Counted from the stretch's first letter, positions 23,967-33,364 are shown. The stretch is DNA of 64,000 bases from Sphingomonas sp. ERG5 (GCF_000803065.1 NZ_JSXI01000085.1:29450-93449), one strand, 5' to 3'. Program-made: numbers and translations. The notes: generated by a model from the letters alone, not told the origin.

Positions 23967-24298
23967 GCATCATCCTCTTCGACAAAGGCGACAAGCCGGT
24001 CGATGCTCGCCGTCCAGAAGCGCTCATAACGTTTGAGCCCCGCCATCGCTTCCTGCATCGGCTCCACCGACAGGGTCACCGCCACGGTCCGGCCGGTCTT
24101 GGTCCGGGTGACCAGTCCGGCGTCGGACAGGACGTCGAGATGCTTCATCATCCCGGGCAGTTTCAGCGACAGCGGCCGGGCGAGCTCGCTGACCGAAAGC
24201 CCCGGTTCGTCCTTCAGCCGCATCAGCACGCCCCGCCGCGTCGGATCGGCGAGCGCGGAGAAAGTGCGGTCGATCGCGGATGCCTGATACTTCACCAT
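23963..24298 (-). CDS. ArsR-family regulator paired with an SRPBCC protein
   Basis: The 111-aa protein has the ArsR winged helix: AIDRTFSALADPTRRGVLMRLKDEPGLSVSELARPLSLKLPGMMKHLDVLSDAGLV. It lacks the CVC metal site of classical ArsR, so it is of the metal-independent type usually linked to AHSA1 genes. ATG 24298 gives MVKYQASAIDRTF. The open frame extends upstream without support. It heads the operon 24298 to 22873. Confidence 0.88.
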   Translation of the reverse strand: MVKYQASAIDRTFSALADPTRRGVLMRLKDEPGLSVSELARPLSLKLPGMMKHLDVLSDAGLVTRTKTGRTVAVTLSVEPMQEAMAGLKRYERFWTASIDRLVAFVEEDDA

Positions 24299-24392
24299 TT
24301 GGCGAACTATTGTCGATGCCCGCGACGGTGTCAACGTCCGTGGGTCGAACGGGATGATCGCTTGCCGCGAAGCCGCGTCGCGATGCCGCTGC

Positions 24393-25394
24393 TCAATCGT
24401 CCTGCGTCGTCGCGGCGAGCAGCGCGAAAGTGGCAAGCCAGTGCGTGCCCATATAATCATCGGCGATATGCGGCAGGCTGGCGGCGACATGGCTTTCCGC
24501 CACATGCCGTGCGATATCGCTGACCGGATGGCGTTCGCCCAATGCGGCCGCAAGCGTTCGCCAGCACCAGGCGCGGCTGAGGTTGAGCCCATCGAGATGG
24601 GCGATCTTGCCATCGCTGCGGTCGGAAACATGCGCCGGCGTGAACAGGGTCGCGGGCTCGCCGTCGGCGACCTGCGGCAGGAAGTCGTCGAACCACAGCG
24701 TGAATGCCGGACGCTCGAGCAGCCGGCTCATCAGCGCGGCTTCCATCAATGCCGGCGACAGGAATTCGTCACCGCCCGGCTCCCACGCCTGGCACCCACG
24801 GTCCCTGGCGAACCAGCTGTTTGCGCGCGTTGCGATAAGCGTTGCCAGATCGGGATCGTGCGTCCGTGCCCAATCGTGCGCGAGCAACGCTGCGAAGGCG
24901 CTGTTGCCGTGCGTACCGGTGCGGATCGGATAGGTCAGCTTGGGCAGGAAGGCGGTGAACCGCGCGGCGAACGCGCGCGCCAGCGGTTCGAGCGCGGCAG
25001 CCCATGGGGCATCGTGCCGCACCGCTTCGCCGTGCAGCGCCAGCATCCAGGCCCAGCCATAGGGCCGTTCGAACCCGCCGCTGCCCGGCCGGTCGAGATA
25101 GGATAGTTCGACCGTGACCTTTTCGGGGGTCAGCATGGCATCCGCCCGCGCGCGGATTTTCGACGCCTCGGCGATCGCGGGAAACAGGCGCGAGAGGCGC
25201 AGCACCTGCCACCAGCCATGGACGCAGCTGTGCCAGTCGAAACTGCCGTAGAAAATCGGATGCAGTGCCGAGGGGGTCGCCGCATCGGCCGGACAATCGA
25301 GGACATGATCCAGCTTGTGCGGATATTCCTGGCCGAGATGGCTGAGCGTCAACCGCGCGAAGCGGCCGGCCAGTTCGGCATCGAGCAATGTCAT
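24393..25394 (-). CDS. DUF2891 family protein
   Basis: The 333-aa cytoplasmic protein matches the DUF2891 pattern, with HPIFYGSFDWHSCVHGWWQVLRL near residue 45, RPYGWAWMLALHGEA and a late DGLNLSRAWCWRTLAAAL. The fold appears to be an all-helical (alpha/alpha)6 type. The conserved His/Asp/Trp set suggests an enzyme, but no activity is known to me. It overlaps the DUF979 gene by 4 nt, forming a three-gene operon with DUF979 and DUF969. Confidence 0.85.
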   Translation of the reverse strand: MTLLDAELAGRFARLTLSHLGQEYPHKLDHVLDCPADAATPSALHPIFYGSFDWHSCVHGWWQVLRLSRLFPAIAEASKIRARADAMLTPEKVTVELSYLDRPGSGGFERPYGWAWMLALHGEAVRHDAPWAAALEPLARAFAARFTAFLPKLTYPIRTGTHGNSAFAALLAHDWARTHDPDLATLIATRANSWFARDRGCQAWEPGGDEFLSPALMEAALMSRLLERPAFTLWFDDFLPQVADGEPATLFTPAHVSDRSDGKIAHLDGLNLSRAWCWRTLAAALGERHPVSDIARHVAESHVAASLPHIADDYMGTHWLATFALLAATTQDD

Positions 25395-26299
25395 CGGATC
25401 ACCAGCCAGAGCAAAAGGATATTGAACGCCAGCAGCGGCAGCGCGGTCGGGATCTGCGCCTTGATCACTCCCCAACGGTCCTTGAGGTCGAGCAGGGCGG
25501 CCGGCACCAGGTTGAAATTCGCTGCCATCGGCGTCATCAGCGTGCCGCAGAACCCCGCCAGCATGCCGATCGCCGCGACGCGCGCAGGGTCCGCACCGAA
25601 ACCGTTGACCAGCAGCGGCAGCCCGATCGCCGCCGCCATCACCGGAAAGGCGGCAAAGGCGTTGCCCATGACCATCGTGAACAACGCCATGCCCAGGCCA
25701 TAGGCAATCACCGCGCCGATCAGGCTGCCATGAGGGATGGTGTGGCTGACCAGTCCGCCGACCACCTCGCCGACGCCCGATACCGCGAAGACCGCGCCCA
25801 GGCTGGCGAGCATCTGCGGCAGCACCGCCGCCCACCCGATATCGTCGATCAGCCGCAATCCTTCGCGAAACGGCGCGGCGGGCGCGGGCCGTAACCAGGC
25901 ATAGCAGACGGCGAGCGCGATCAGCACGCCGAGCGTCAGCGCCACCAGCGTGCCCTGTCTGGGATCGACGATGCTGGGCATATGCTTGAACAGCAAGGTG
26001 CCGACCAGCGCGGTCGCCGGCACCACCAGGGCCGGCGCGAACAGCCATGCGTTGCGCGGCGCGACGGGGACGATGTCGTCGGTGCGGCGCGCGCGCATCC
26101 GTCCGGAGGCGGCGACCGCGGTCAGCGCCAGTACCAGCACGCCGTTGCCGACATCGCCGATCAGATCGCCGAACAACAGGCTGACCGCGAGCAGCAGGTG
26201 GAAGGCGGCATTGCTCCACCGCGCGCCACGCGCGCCCAGCACCGCGAACGCCAGGAACGTCGCGCCGGCAACCGGATAGACGATGTTCAGGCCGATCAT
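25391..26299 (-). CDS. DUF979 membrane protein, probable transporter subunit
   Basis: The 302-aa protein is almost wholly membrane-embedded (about eight or nine helices), starting MIGLNIVYPVAGATFLAFAV. It carries the conserved motifs GEVVGGLVSHTIPHGSLIGAVIAYGLGMALFTMVMGNAFAAF and GFCGTLMTPMAANFNLVPAALLDLKD, typical of permease re-entrant regions. DUF969 and DUF979 occur as a pair. Their linkage here to a 5-oxoprolinase-type gene suggests transport of 5-oxoproline or a related amide (inference). It overlaps DUF969 by 4 nt. Confidence 0.88.
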   Translation of the reverse strand: MIGLNIVYPVAGATFLAFAVLGARGARWSNAAFHLLLAVSLLFGDLIGDVGNGVLVLALTAVAASGRMRARRTDDIVPVAPRNAWLFAPALVVPATALVGTLLFKHMPSIVDPRQGTLVALTLGVLIALAVCYAWLRPAPAAPFREGLRLIDDIGWAAVLPQMLASLGAVFAVSGVGEVVGGLVSHTIPHGSLIGAVIAYGLGMALFTMVMGNAFAAFPVMAAAIGLPLLVNGFGADPARVAAIGMLAGFCGTLMTPMAANFNLVPAALLDLKDRWGVIKAQIPTALPLLAFNILLLWLVIR

Positions 26300-26955
26300 G
26301 CCGCGCGCCGTTTCGCGCGGGCGTCGATCAGCAACAGGCGCGTGCCATGGATCAGCAGCGCCGCGATCGCGGTCGGAATCGCCCAGACCGACAATTGGAA
26401 CGGCTCGACCAGGATGCCATAACCCTGCAACACGCCTTTCATCAGCAGGATCGATCCGATCGCGATGAAGATGTCCTCGCCGAAGAACAGCCCGATATTG
26501 TCGGTCGCCGCGGACAGTGCGCGCAGCTCCTCGGGATCGTGCGCGCCGGGCGCTTCGCTCTCGGCGGCGGCCTCGACCATCGGCGCGACGAGCGGGCGCA
26601 CGGTTTGCGGATGCCCGGCGATCGACGTCAGGCCGAGTGCGGCGGTGACCTGCCGGAACACGAGATAAAGCGCCAGCAACCGACCCGGCGTCGCGCCGCG
26701 CATCCGCCGCACCAACGCCGCGGCGCGCGTCTGCAGGCCATGGCGTTCGAGCAACCCGATCACTGGCAGCACGATATAGACCACGCTGACGAAGCGGTTG
26801 TCGTTGAACGCCTTGCCGAACACCGCAAGGATCTTGAGTGGGTCGAGCCCGGCGGCAAGCCCGGTGACCAGCGCTGAGACGGCGACCACCAGCAACGGAT
26901 TGAAGCGCAGCAGGAAACCAAGCGCGATCACGGCAATACCGGCCAGCACCAGCAT
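26296..26955 (-). CDS. DUF969 membrane protein, probable transporter subunit
   Basis: The 219-aa membrane protein begins MLVLAGIAVIALGFLLRFNPLLVV and contains the family segments GKAFNDNRFVSVVYIVLPVIGLLERHGLQ and TSIAGHPQTVRPLVAPM. It is the obligate partner of DUF979 in a putative two-component permease. It is first in the operon DUF969-DUF979-DUF2891 and divergent, with a 113-nt gap, from the 5-oxoprolinase-type gene. Confidence 0.88.
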   Translation of the reverse strand: MLVLAGIAVIALGFLLRFNPLLVVAVSALVTGLAAGLDPLKILAVFGKAFNDNRFVSVVYIVLPVIGLLERHGLQTRAAALVRRMRGATPGRLLALYLVFRQVTAALGLTSIAGHPQTVRPLVAPMVEAAAESEAPGAHDPEELRALSAATDNIGLFFGEDIFIAIGSILLMKGVLQGYGILVEPFQLSVWAIPTAIAALLIHGTRLLLIDARAKRRAA

Positions 26956-27068
26956 CTATTTCGTCGCCTCGGCCAGCTTGATTGTCCCCATGCCGCCAGC
27001 CTAACCGCCGCCGCGCTGAGAGGCCAGCGGGCTTTGCATCCGCCGCCGATATTCGCCAAGGACAGGCG

Positions 27069-30000
27069 ATGGCAAACACCGGCTGGCAATTCTGGATCGA
27101 TCGCGGCGGCACCTTCACCGATATCGTCGCGCGTCTGCCGGACGGCATCATCCGCACCGCCAAATTATTGTCGCACGATCCGCACTATGACGATGCGGTG
27201 GTCGCGGGGATCGCGCGGATGATCGCGGCGGAAGGCGCGACGCTCGCCGACATCGATACCGTCCGCATGGGCACCACGGTGGCCACCAACGCGCTCCTCG
27301 AACGCACCGGCGAACCCACCTTGCTGGCGATCACCCGCGGTTTCGGCGATGCGCTTCGCATCGGCTATCAGGCGCGGCCCGATATCTTCGCGAAGCACAT
27401 CGTGTTGCCCGAACAGGCCTATGCCGCGGTCATCGAGATCGATGAGCGCGTCACGGCGGAAGGAGAGGTGCTGCGGCCGCTCGACGAAACGGCCGCGCGC
27501 GCGGCGCTGGCGGCGGCGTTTGCGCGCGGGCTGCGGTCGGTCGCGATCGTGCTGATGCATGGATATTGCCACACCGTGCATGAACTCGCACTGGCGGAAA
27601 TCGCCCGCGCCGTGGGTTTCACGCAAATCTCGGTCAGCCACGATGTGAGCCCGTTGATCAAGCTGGTCGGCCGCGGCGAGACGACGGTGATCGACGCCTA
27701 TCTGTCGCCGGTGCTCGATCGCTATGTGGCGCGTGTCGCGGCGGCCTTGGGCGACACCGAATTGCTGTTCATGCAATCGAATGGCGGCCTGGTCGGCGCG
27801 AGCGCGTTTCGCGGCAAGGATGCGATTCTGTCGGGGCCGGCCGGCGGTATCGTCGGTATGGCCGAGACCGCGCGGTTGGCGGGCATTGAGCGGGTGATCG
27901 GCTTCGACATGGGCGGCACCTCGACTGACGTGTCGCACCATGCCGGGCAGCTGGAACGCACCGGCGAGGCAATCGTCGGCGGCCTGCGCGTGCGCGCGCC
28001 GATGCTGCAGATCGAAACGGTCGCGGCGGGGGGCGGATCGATCTGCCGTTTTGACGGGATGCGCTTGCGCGTCGGCCCGGCATCGGCCGGGGCCGACCCC
28101 GGGCCGGCCTGCTACCGCCGGGGCGGGCCGCTTACGATCACTGACTGCAATCTGTTGCTCGGTCGCCTGCAACCGGCGCATTTTCCGGCGCTGTTCGGGC
28201 CGGATGGCGATCAGCCGATCGATCTCGATGTGGTGCGCACCAAGTTCGAGGCGATGGCGGCGGAAGTCGGCTCGACGCCGGAACGCCTGGCGGAAGGCTT
28301 TATCGAGATTGCCAACGATGCGATGGCGAGTGCGATCCGCACCATCTCTGTCGCGCGCGGCCATGATCTCGCGCGCTATGCGCTGGCCAGCTTCGGCGGC
28401 GCGGGCGGTCAGCATGCCTGCGCGATCGCCGATATTCTCGGCATCGACCGCGTCATGATTCACCCGCTGGCCGGTGTCCTCTCCGCATTCGGCATGGGCA
28501 TGGCCGCGCACCGTATCGTTCGCGAGGCGACCGTCGCGCTGCCGATCGACCGCGAGAGCGAAGCGGCCGCCACGCTTGATCGATTGGCGCGCGATGCTGC
28601 CGACGCCCTTGCCGTGCAAGGCGTGGCGATCGACCGGATCGAGCGCCGCCTGCGCGTGCGCTATGCCGGTGCGGACTCCGCATTGACCCTGGAGGCCACG
28701 CCATTCGCCACGCTCGCCGATCGCTTCACGGCGACTCATGCCAGGCGGTTCGGTTTCCTCGATCCCGGTGCGGCGATGGTGATCGATGCCGCCGAGGCCG
28801 AGGCGGTCGGCCGCTCGAGCGCGGCGGCGGTGACGTTCGCGGCGGGCAATGGCGAACCGACTGGCGACACGATCACGCTGCACATCGATGGTGTGGCGAC
28901 TTTGGCAAGTTTGTTCGACCGTGCCACGCTCTCCGCCGGCTGGTCGATCAATGGACCGGCGGTGGTGGTCGATGCCTCGGGGACGACCTTCATTGCCCCC
29001 GGCTGGCGCGCGACGATCAATGACCAGGCCAACCTGATGCTCGATCGCGTCACGCCGCGCGCAAGCCGCGCCGCTGCGGGCACCGATGTCGATCCGGTGC
29101 GGCTCGAACTGTTCGCCAATCTGTTCATGGCCATCGCCGAGCAGATGGGTGTCGCGCTGCAGCAGACTGCCTGGTCGGAGAACATCAAGGAACGGCTCGA
29201 TTTCAGCTGCGCATTGTTCGATGCGGACGGCAGCCTGATTGCCAATGCGCCGCATATCCCGGTCCATCTGGGATCGATGGGTGAGAGCATCCGTACGATC
29301 ATCGCCAATCGCGGCGGCACGATGTGCCCCGGCGACGTCTATGCGCTCAATGACCCCTATCATGGCGGCACACATCTGCCCGACGTTACCGTGATCATGC
29401 CGGTGTTCGCCGAAGGGGATAAGGCTGCCTTTTACGTCGCCGCTCGCGGGCATCATGCCGATATTGGCGGAAAGACGCCGGGATCGATGCCTGCCGACAG
29501 CCGCAGGATCGAAGAGGAGGGCGTGCTTGTCGACGACTTCCTGCTGGTGAATAGCGGACGTCTGCGCGAAGCGGAATTGCGCGCGCTGCTTGCCTCGGGC
29601 GACTGGCCGGCGCGCAACCCGGATCAGAATATCGGCGATATCCGCGCCCAGATCGCCGCCTGCGCCCGCGGTGCGGATGCGCTGCACGCGGCGGTTGCGG
29701 AACATGGGCTGGCGGTGGTGCAGGCCTATATGGGCCACGTCCAGGCCAATGCCGAGGAAATGGTGCGGCGCCTGCTTGAACGGATCGAGGGCGAGAGCTT
29801 TCGCTACGCGATGGACAATGGCTCGGTCGTCGCGGTCGCCATCGCGATCGACAAGGCGACGCGCAGCGCGATCGTCGATTTCACCGGCACGAGCGCGCAG
29901 CGCGACGACAATTTCAATGCCCCCGCTTCGATCGCGCGCGCCGCGTTATTATATGTCGTGCGCGTGCTGCTCGATGAGCCCGTGCCGCTCAACGATGGTT

Positions 30001-30638
30001 GTCTTGTGCCGTTCGAGATCGTTCTGCCCGAAGCGTCGATGCTCAACCCCGCATGGCCCGCGGCGGTCGTCGCCGGCAATGTCGAGACCAGCCAGGTCGT
30101 GACCGATGCCCTGTTCGGGGCGTTCGGCGCGATGGCGGCGGCACAGGGGACGATGAATAATTTCACCTTTGGCGATGGCGCACGGCAATATTACGAGACG
30201 ATTGCCGGTGGATCGGGCGCCGGTCCCGATTTTCCGGGCACCAGCGCGGTGCAGACGCACATGACCAACAGCCGCATGACCGATCCCGAAATCCTCGAAC
30301 AGCGCCTGCCGGTGCTGGTCGAACGCTTTGCGATCCGGCACGGCTCGGCTGGCCGGGGTGCGCATGACGGTGGCGACGGCACGATCCGACGGATTCGGTT
30401 CCGCGCGCCCATGACCGCCACGATCCTCGCCAATCGCCGCCGTGTCGCCCCCTTTGGCCTTGCCGGCGGACATGACGGCGCCCCTGGCCGCAGCCGGGTC
30501 GAAAGGATCGACGCCACAATCCAGGATCTGCCCTCCGCCGCCAGCGTGGAGATGGTGCCAGGCGATGTTTTCGTTATCGAGACGCCGGGCGGCGGCGGTT
30601 ATGGATACGCTCCGCCGTCGGTTGAACCGGTCGACTAG
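27069..30638 (+). CDS. Fused HyuA-HyuB hydantoinase/5-oxoprolinase
   Basis: The 1189-aa enzyme joins a HyuA-type ATPase half and a HyuB half. Its family hydrolyses 5-oxoproline or hydantoins with ATP. The HyuA half shows IDRGGTFTDIVARLPDG (residues 8-24), MGTTVATNALLERTGEP, ILSGPAGGIVGM and IGFDMGGTSTDVSHHAG, the actin-fold phosphate loops. The HyuB half begins near residue 675 (DPVRLELFANLFMAIAEQM) with MNNFTFGDG and the terminal ETPGGGGYG. The fusion and length match eukaryotic-type 5-oxoprolinases. ATG 27069 is preceded by CAAGGACAGGCG. The adjacent DUF969/DUF979 pair favours 5-oxoproline over hydantoins. Confidence 0.9.
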   Translation: MANTGWQFWIDRGGTFTDIVARLPDGIIRTAKLLSHDPHYDDAVVAGIARMIAAEGATLADIDTVRMGTTVATNALLERTGEPTLLAITRGFGDALRIGYQARPDIFAKHIVLPEQAYAAVIEIDERVTAEGEVLRPLDETAARAALAAAFARGLRSVAIVLMHGYCHTVHELALAEIARAVGFTQISVSHDVSPLIKLVGRGETTVIDAYLSPVLDRYVARVAAALGDTELLFMQSNGGLVGASAFRGKDAILSGPAGGIVGMAETARLAGIERVIGFDMGGTSTDVSHHAGQLERTGEAIVGGLRVRAPMLQIETVAAGGGSICRFDGMRLRVGPASAGADPGPACYRRGGPLTITDCNLLLGRLQPAHFPALFGPDGDQPIDLDVVRTKFEAMAAEVGSTPERLAEGFIEIANDAMASAIRTISVARGHDLARYALASFGGAGGQHACAIADILGIDRVMIHPLAGVLSAFGMGMAAHRIVREATVALPIDRESEAAATLDRLARDAADALAVQGVAIDRIERRLRVRYAGADSALTLEATPFATLADRFTATHARRFGFLDPGAAMVIDAAEAEAVGRSSAAAVTFAAGNGEPTGDTITLHIDGVATLASLFDRATLSAGWSINGPAVVVDASGTTFIAPGWRATINDQANLMLDRVTPRASRAAAGTDVDPVRLELFANLFMAIAEQMGVALQQTAWSENIKERLDFSCALFDADGSLIANAPHIPVHLGSMGESIRTIIANRGGTMCPGDVYALNDPYHGGTHLPDVTVIMPVFAEGDKAAFYVAARGHHADIGGKTPGSMPADSRRIEEEGVLVDDFLLVNSGRLREAELRALLASGDWPARNPDQNIGDIRAQIAACARGADALHAAVAEHGLAVVQAYMGHVQANAEEMVRRLLERIEGESFRYAMDNGSVVAVAIAIDKATRSAIVDFTGTSAQRDDNFNAPASIARAALLYVVRVLLDEPVPLNDGCLVPFEIVLPEASMLNPAWPAAVVAGNVETSQVVTDALFGAFGAMAAAQGTMNNFTFGDGARQYYETIAGGSGAGPDFPGTSAVQTHMTNSRMTDPEILEQRLPVLVERFAIRHGSAGRGAHDGGDGTIRRIRFRAPMTATILANRRRVAPFGLAGGHDGAPGRSRVERIDATIQDLPSAASVEMVPGDVFVIETPGGGGYGYAPPSVEPVD

Positions 30639-30727
30639 CGCTGGTCGCGCGTCCGGGCTCAGGCCCGATCACCAAGCGGCCTGGCGGCGAACGCCCAAAA
30701 GCCAATCTCCTGTCTCCTGGAGGACCG

Positions 30728-30842
30728 TCGACTTGGGTGGAATCGTCCCCCGTTCGGGCTGAGCCTGTCGAAGCCCATGCGCTGCGCGTGCCCTTCGACA
30801 GGCTCAGGGCGAACGGGGGGTGGGTCAACCCAGCTCGAAACC
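30728..30842. repeat. Dispersed palindromic repeat, copy A
   Basis: A roughly 115-bp unit whose centre is an imperfect palindrome: CCCCGTTCGGGCTGAGCC on the left against GGCTCAGGGCGAACGGGG on the right, around CATGCGCTGCGCGTG. Its outer parts (ACTTGGGTGGAATCG on the left, GGGTCAACCCAGCTCGAAACC on the right) are also repeated, inverted, at 33365-33483. The TTCGCCCTGAGCCTGTCGAA core is common in sphingomonad intergenic DNA. Probably a REP/MITE-like element. Confidence 0.75.
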
Positions 30843-31010
30843 GCTCTAAGTCCCGCATGAAGGTCCGCGTTGCCCCCGGGGGCATCGATTCAACCCACGC
30901 CCCGATTATGCCACCCACGCCCGCGAACGCGACTCTGACGGGTCCTGATCCTGCTCTTTCTCATCTGTGAAAAAATCGAACCAGCCGGCGCTTGTTCCCG
31001 GCTGAACAGG

Positions 31011-31163
31011 GCCTGTTTCGCCACCTGTTATCACCTGTTTTCGCACCTGTTATTGTATAACAGGTGGAGCGGGGGCATCTCATTGAAAGAAAATCATAAA
31101 TTCCGCGCCGATCGCCAACTTTACGGCCCAAAAAAATCATGCCGCAAAAACAGGTGAAACAGG
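31011..31163. repeat. Multi-repeat hairpin element 1 (ACCTGTT type)
   Basis: Within the A/T-rich gap after the oxoprolinase gene (30639-31611, no genes seen) CCTGTT recurs four times in one sense: at 31012, and as CACCTGTT at 31022, 31032 and 31044. The last forms a perfect 10-bp stem (CACCTGTTAT/ATAACAGGTG, loop TGT, 31044-31066). After about 80 nt, inverted copies AACAGGTG and AAACAGG follow at 31149-31163. A related element with a changed repeat word lies just downstream. Confidence 0.7.
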
Positions 31164-31230
31164 CGCGGTCTACCGGGCAATCCCGACTATCCTGGTGCCC
31201 GTCCAGAGGCTGGAATATTGGCAATCCGCG

Positions 31231-31411
31231 GCTGCTGTTTCGCGCCATGACAACGCTGTTCCGCATGCTGTTCCGTGCTGTTTTCATGCTGTTATTCAAT
31301 AACAGCATGAAGGGGCATCAAGTCATTGAACGACAAGCGGAAATTTCGCCGAAATTTCCAACTTAACAGCATGGAAAAAATTCACGCCGAAATAACAGCA
31401 TGAACAGCATG
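31231..31411. repeat. Multi-repeat hairpin element 2 (CATGCTGTT type)
   Basis: Same layout as element 1 with a different repeat word. GCTGTT recurs five times before a perfect 12-bp stem (TCATGCTGTTAT/ATAACAGCATGA, loop TCA, 31284-31310). Then come GGGGCATC and CATTGAA, also found after the element 1 stem, an A-run with ATTCA and GCCG, and inverted AACAGCATG copies near 31364, 31394 and 31403. Function unknown. Protein-binding arrays or a MITE family are possible. Confidence 0.7.
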
Positions 31412-31611
31412 AAATGTTAGATGTCGTAAGCGGCCCGTCGCCACCCGCCATGCCCGGTCAGCTGCACGACCGGAACAGCGATCTACCGACCGCTTCACGC
31501 TCCGCACCTGAAGCGCCGAAAGAAATTTACACGGCGATGTCGATTCCCGAAAACCTCGTTCGTCGTTCCGATGCCAGTCCGATGCGACTGGCTCGACCAA
31601 GGAGACAGACG

Positions 31612-31986
31612 ATGCGCGTGATGGTGCTGGTGAAGGCGACTGATGAAAGCGAACGGGGCTTTTCCCCCACCGCCGAAACGATGGAGATGATGGAGGCGAT
31701 GGGCCGGTTCAATGACGAACTGATCAAGGCCGGCATCATGCTGCCCGGGAGCGGCGATGGGCTCAAACCGTCCTCGGAGGGCAAGCGGATTGCATTTGAC
31801 GGGCCCGGCCGCACGCTCATCGATGGGCCTTTCGCCGAGACCCGCGAACTGGTCGCCGGCTTCTGGCTGTGGGACGTCAAGGACATGGCCGAGGCGGTCG
31901 CCTGGGTGAAGCGCTGCCCCAATCCCATGCCGGGCCCGAGCGAGATCGAAATCCGTCCGCTGTATGAGATGGCCGACCTGCAATGA
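31612..31986 (+). CDS. YCII/DGPF-domain protein, partner of the ECF42-like sigma factor
   Basis: The 124-aa protein reads MRVMVLVKATDESERGFSPT and contains the family motif IDGPFAETRELVAGFWLWDV (residues 67-86) and CPNPMPGPSEIEIRPLYE at the end. DGPF proteins of the YCII-related fold are consistently encoded beside group ECF42 sigma factors, but their biochemical role is not settled. ATG 31612 follows an AAGGAGACAGACG ribosome binding site. An upstream in-frame extension lacks support. Confidence 0.9.
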   Translation: MRVMVLVKATDESERGFSPTAETMEMMEAMGRFNDELIKAGIMLPGSGDGLKPSSEGKRIAFDGPGRTLIDGPFAETRELVAGFWLWDVKDMAEAVAWVKRCPNPMPGPSEIEIRPLYEMADLQ

Positions 31987-32069
31987 CATTCTGACGCCGC
32001 AGGTCGTCCACACCTTCCGCTGCCGGCGGGTCCGCTTGCCTCCCTCATGGCTTTGTCCGACAAGGCCGC

Positions 32070-33335
32070 ATGACGGCAGGCGAGACGCACCAGGCGATCG
32101 AAGCGATTTTTCGCATGGAACGGGCCAGGCTTATCGCGAGTCTGGCCCGCTTTGCGGGCAATATCGATCTTGCCGAGGAAATGGCGCAGGACGCGCTACT
32201 CATTGCCCTGGCCGAATGGCCCAGGACCGGCGTTCCCGCCAATCCCGGCGCATGGCTGATGACTGCCGCCAAACACCGCGCCATTGACGTGGCCCGTCGC
32301 GACAGGATGCGCGAGCGCAAACATGAGGAGATCGCGCGGGAGCTGGATGGCGAGGCCGACGGCACGGACGTGAACGCGGCCTTGGACGATGATCTGGGCG
32401 ACGAACTGCTCGGACTCATCTTCACGGCTTGCCACCCGATCGTGTCGGCCGATGCCCGCGCCGCGCTCACGCTGCGGGTCATCGGCGGCCTGACCACCGA
32501 CGAAATCGCCCGGGCTTTCCTGTCGAGCGAAGTGACGATCGCGCAGCGTATCGTTCGCGCGAAGAAGACGATCGGCAAGGCCGGACTGAGCTTCGAGGTG
32601 CCGCGCGGCGCCGAACGGGCGGCGCGGCTCTCCTCGGTGCTTGAGGTCGTCTACCTCATCTTCAATGAAGGCTATGCCGCCACGGCGGGCGACGACCTGG
32701 TCCGGCCGAGCCTGTGCCTGGAGGCGCAACGGCTGGGCCGCATCCTTGCCGCGCTGATGCCCGAGGAAGCCCCCGAAAAGTCGGAAGTGTTTGGCTTGCT
32801 GGCCCTGATGGAAATCCAGGCGTCGCGCTTGCCGGCCCGGACCGGGCCGGACGGTGCTGTTGTCCCGCTGACCGAGCAGAATCGCGCGCGCTGGGACCCA
32901 TTGCTGATCCGCCGGGGTTTTGAGGCGCTGGCCCGCGCGGAAGCGCTTGGCGGCGCCGATGGCCCCTATGCATTGCAAGCCGCGCTTGCCGCCTGCCATG
33001 CGCGTGCGCTCGGTCCGGCCGATACCGACTGGCCCCGCATCGCGGCGCTTTACGACCGGTTGCGCATTGTGATGCTCTCGCCGGTGGTCGACCTTAATCG
33101 GGCGATCGCTCACAGCATGGCTTATGGTCCCGAGTCAGGCCTGCGGCTGCTGGACGAGATCGCCGACGATGCCGCGCTGCGCCACTATGCGCCCTTGCCG
33201 GCGGCGAAGGGCGACTTCCTGTTTCGGGCTGGCCGGCGTGCCGAGGCTCGCGTCGAATTCGAGGCGGCGGCCAAGCTCACCCGCAACGGGCGGGAAGCGG
33301 CCTTTCTCCTCGCCCGCGCCGAGGCTTGCGATTGA
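32070..33335 (+). CDS. ECF sigma factor, ECF42-like, with C-terminal TPR-like extension
   Basis: The 421-aa protein has a sigma region 2 (IEAIFRMERARLIASLARFAGNIDLAEEMAQDALLIAL) and region 4 (LTLRVIGGLTTDEIARAFLSSEVTIAQRIVRAKKTI). A helical C-terminal domain of about 220 aa follows (DUF6596-like; EVVYLIFNEGYAATAGDDLVR, then GPYALQAALAACHARA and DWPRIAALYDRL). This long extension and a DGPF neighbour define the ECF42 group, in which the extension, rather than a separate anti-sigma factor, is required for activity. It recruits RNAP to its own promoters. It lies 83 nt after the DGPF gene. Confidence 0.92.
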   Translation: MTAGETHQAIEAIFRMERARLIASLARFAGNIDLAEEMAQDALLIALAEWPRTGVPANPGAWLMTAAKHRAIDVARRDRMRERKHEEIARELDGEADGTDVNAALDDDLGDELLGLIFTACHPIVSADARAALTLRVIGGLTTDEIARAFLSSEVTIAQRIVRAKKTIGKAGLSFEVPRGAERAARLSSVLEVVYLIFNEGYAATAGDDLVRPSLCLEAQRLGRILAALMPEEAPEKSEVFGLLALMEIQASRLPARTGPDGAVVPLTEQNRARWDPLLIRRGFEALARAEALGGADGPYALQAALAACHARALGPADTDWPRIAALYDRLRIVMLSPVVDLNRAIAHSMAYGPESGLRLLDEIADDAALRHYAPLPAAKGDFLFRAGRRAEARVEFEAAAKLTRNGREAAFLLARAEACD

Positions 33336-33364
33336 GTGCATCGATCGCCGGAGCGATCCGGAGT

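Noticed and set aside
27165..29738. 857-aa open frame antisense to the oxoprolinase gene
   Set aside because: The opposite strand encodes a clear HyuA-HyuB protein; the antisense product has shadow composition (Arg, His, Asp).
31011..31411. CRISPR array
   Set aside because: The repeats are short words (8-9 nt), occur in both orientations, are irregularly spaced and have no cas genes nearby.
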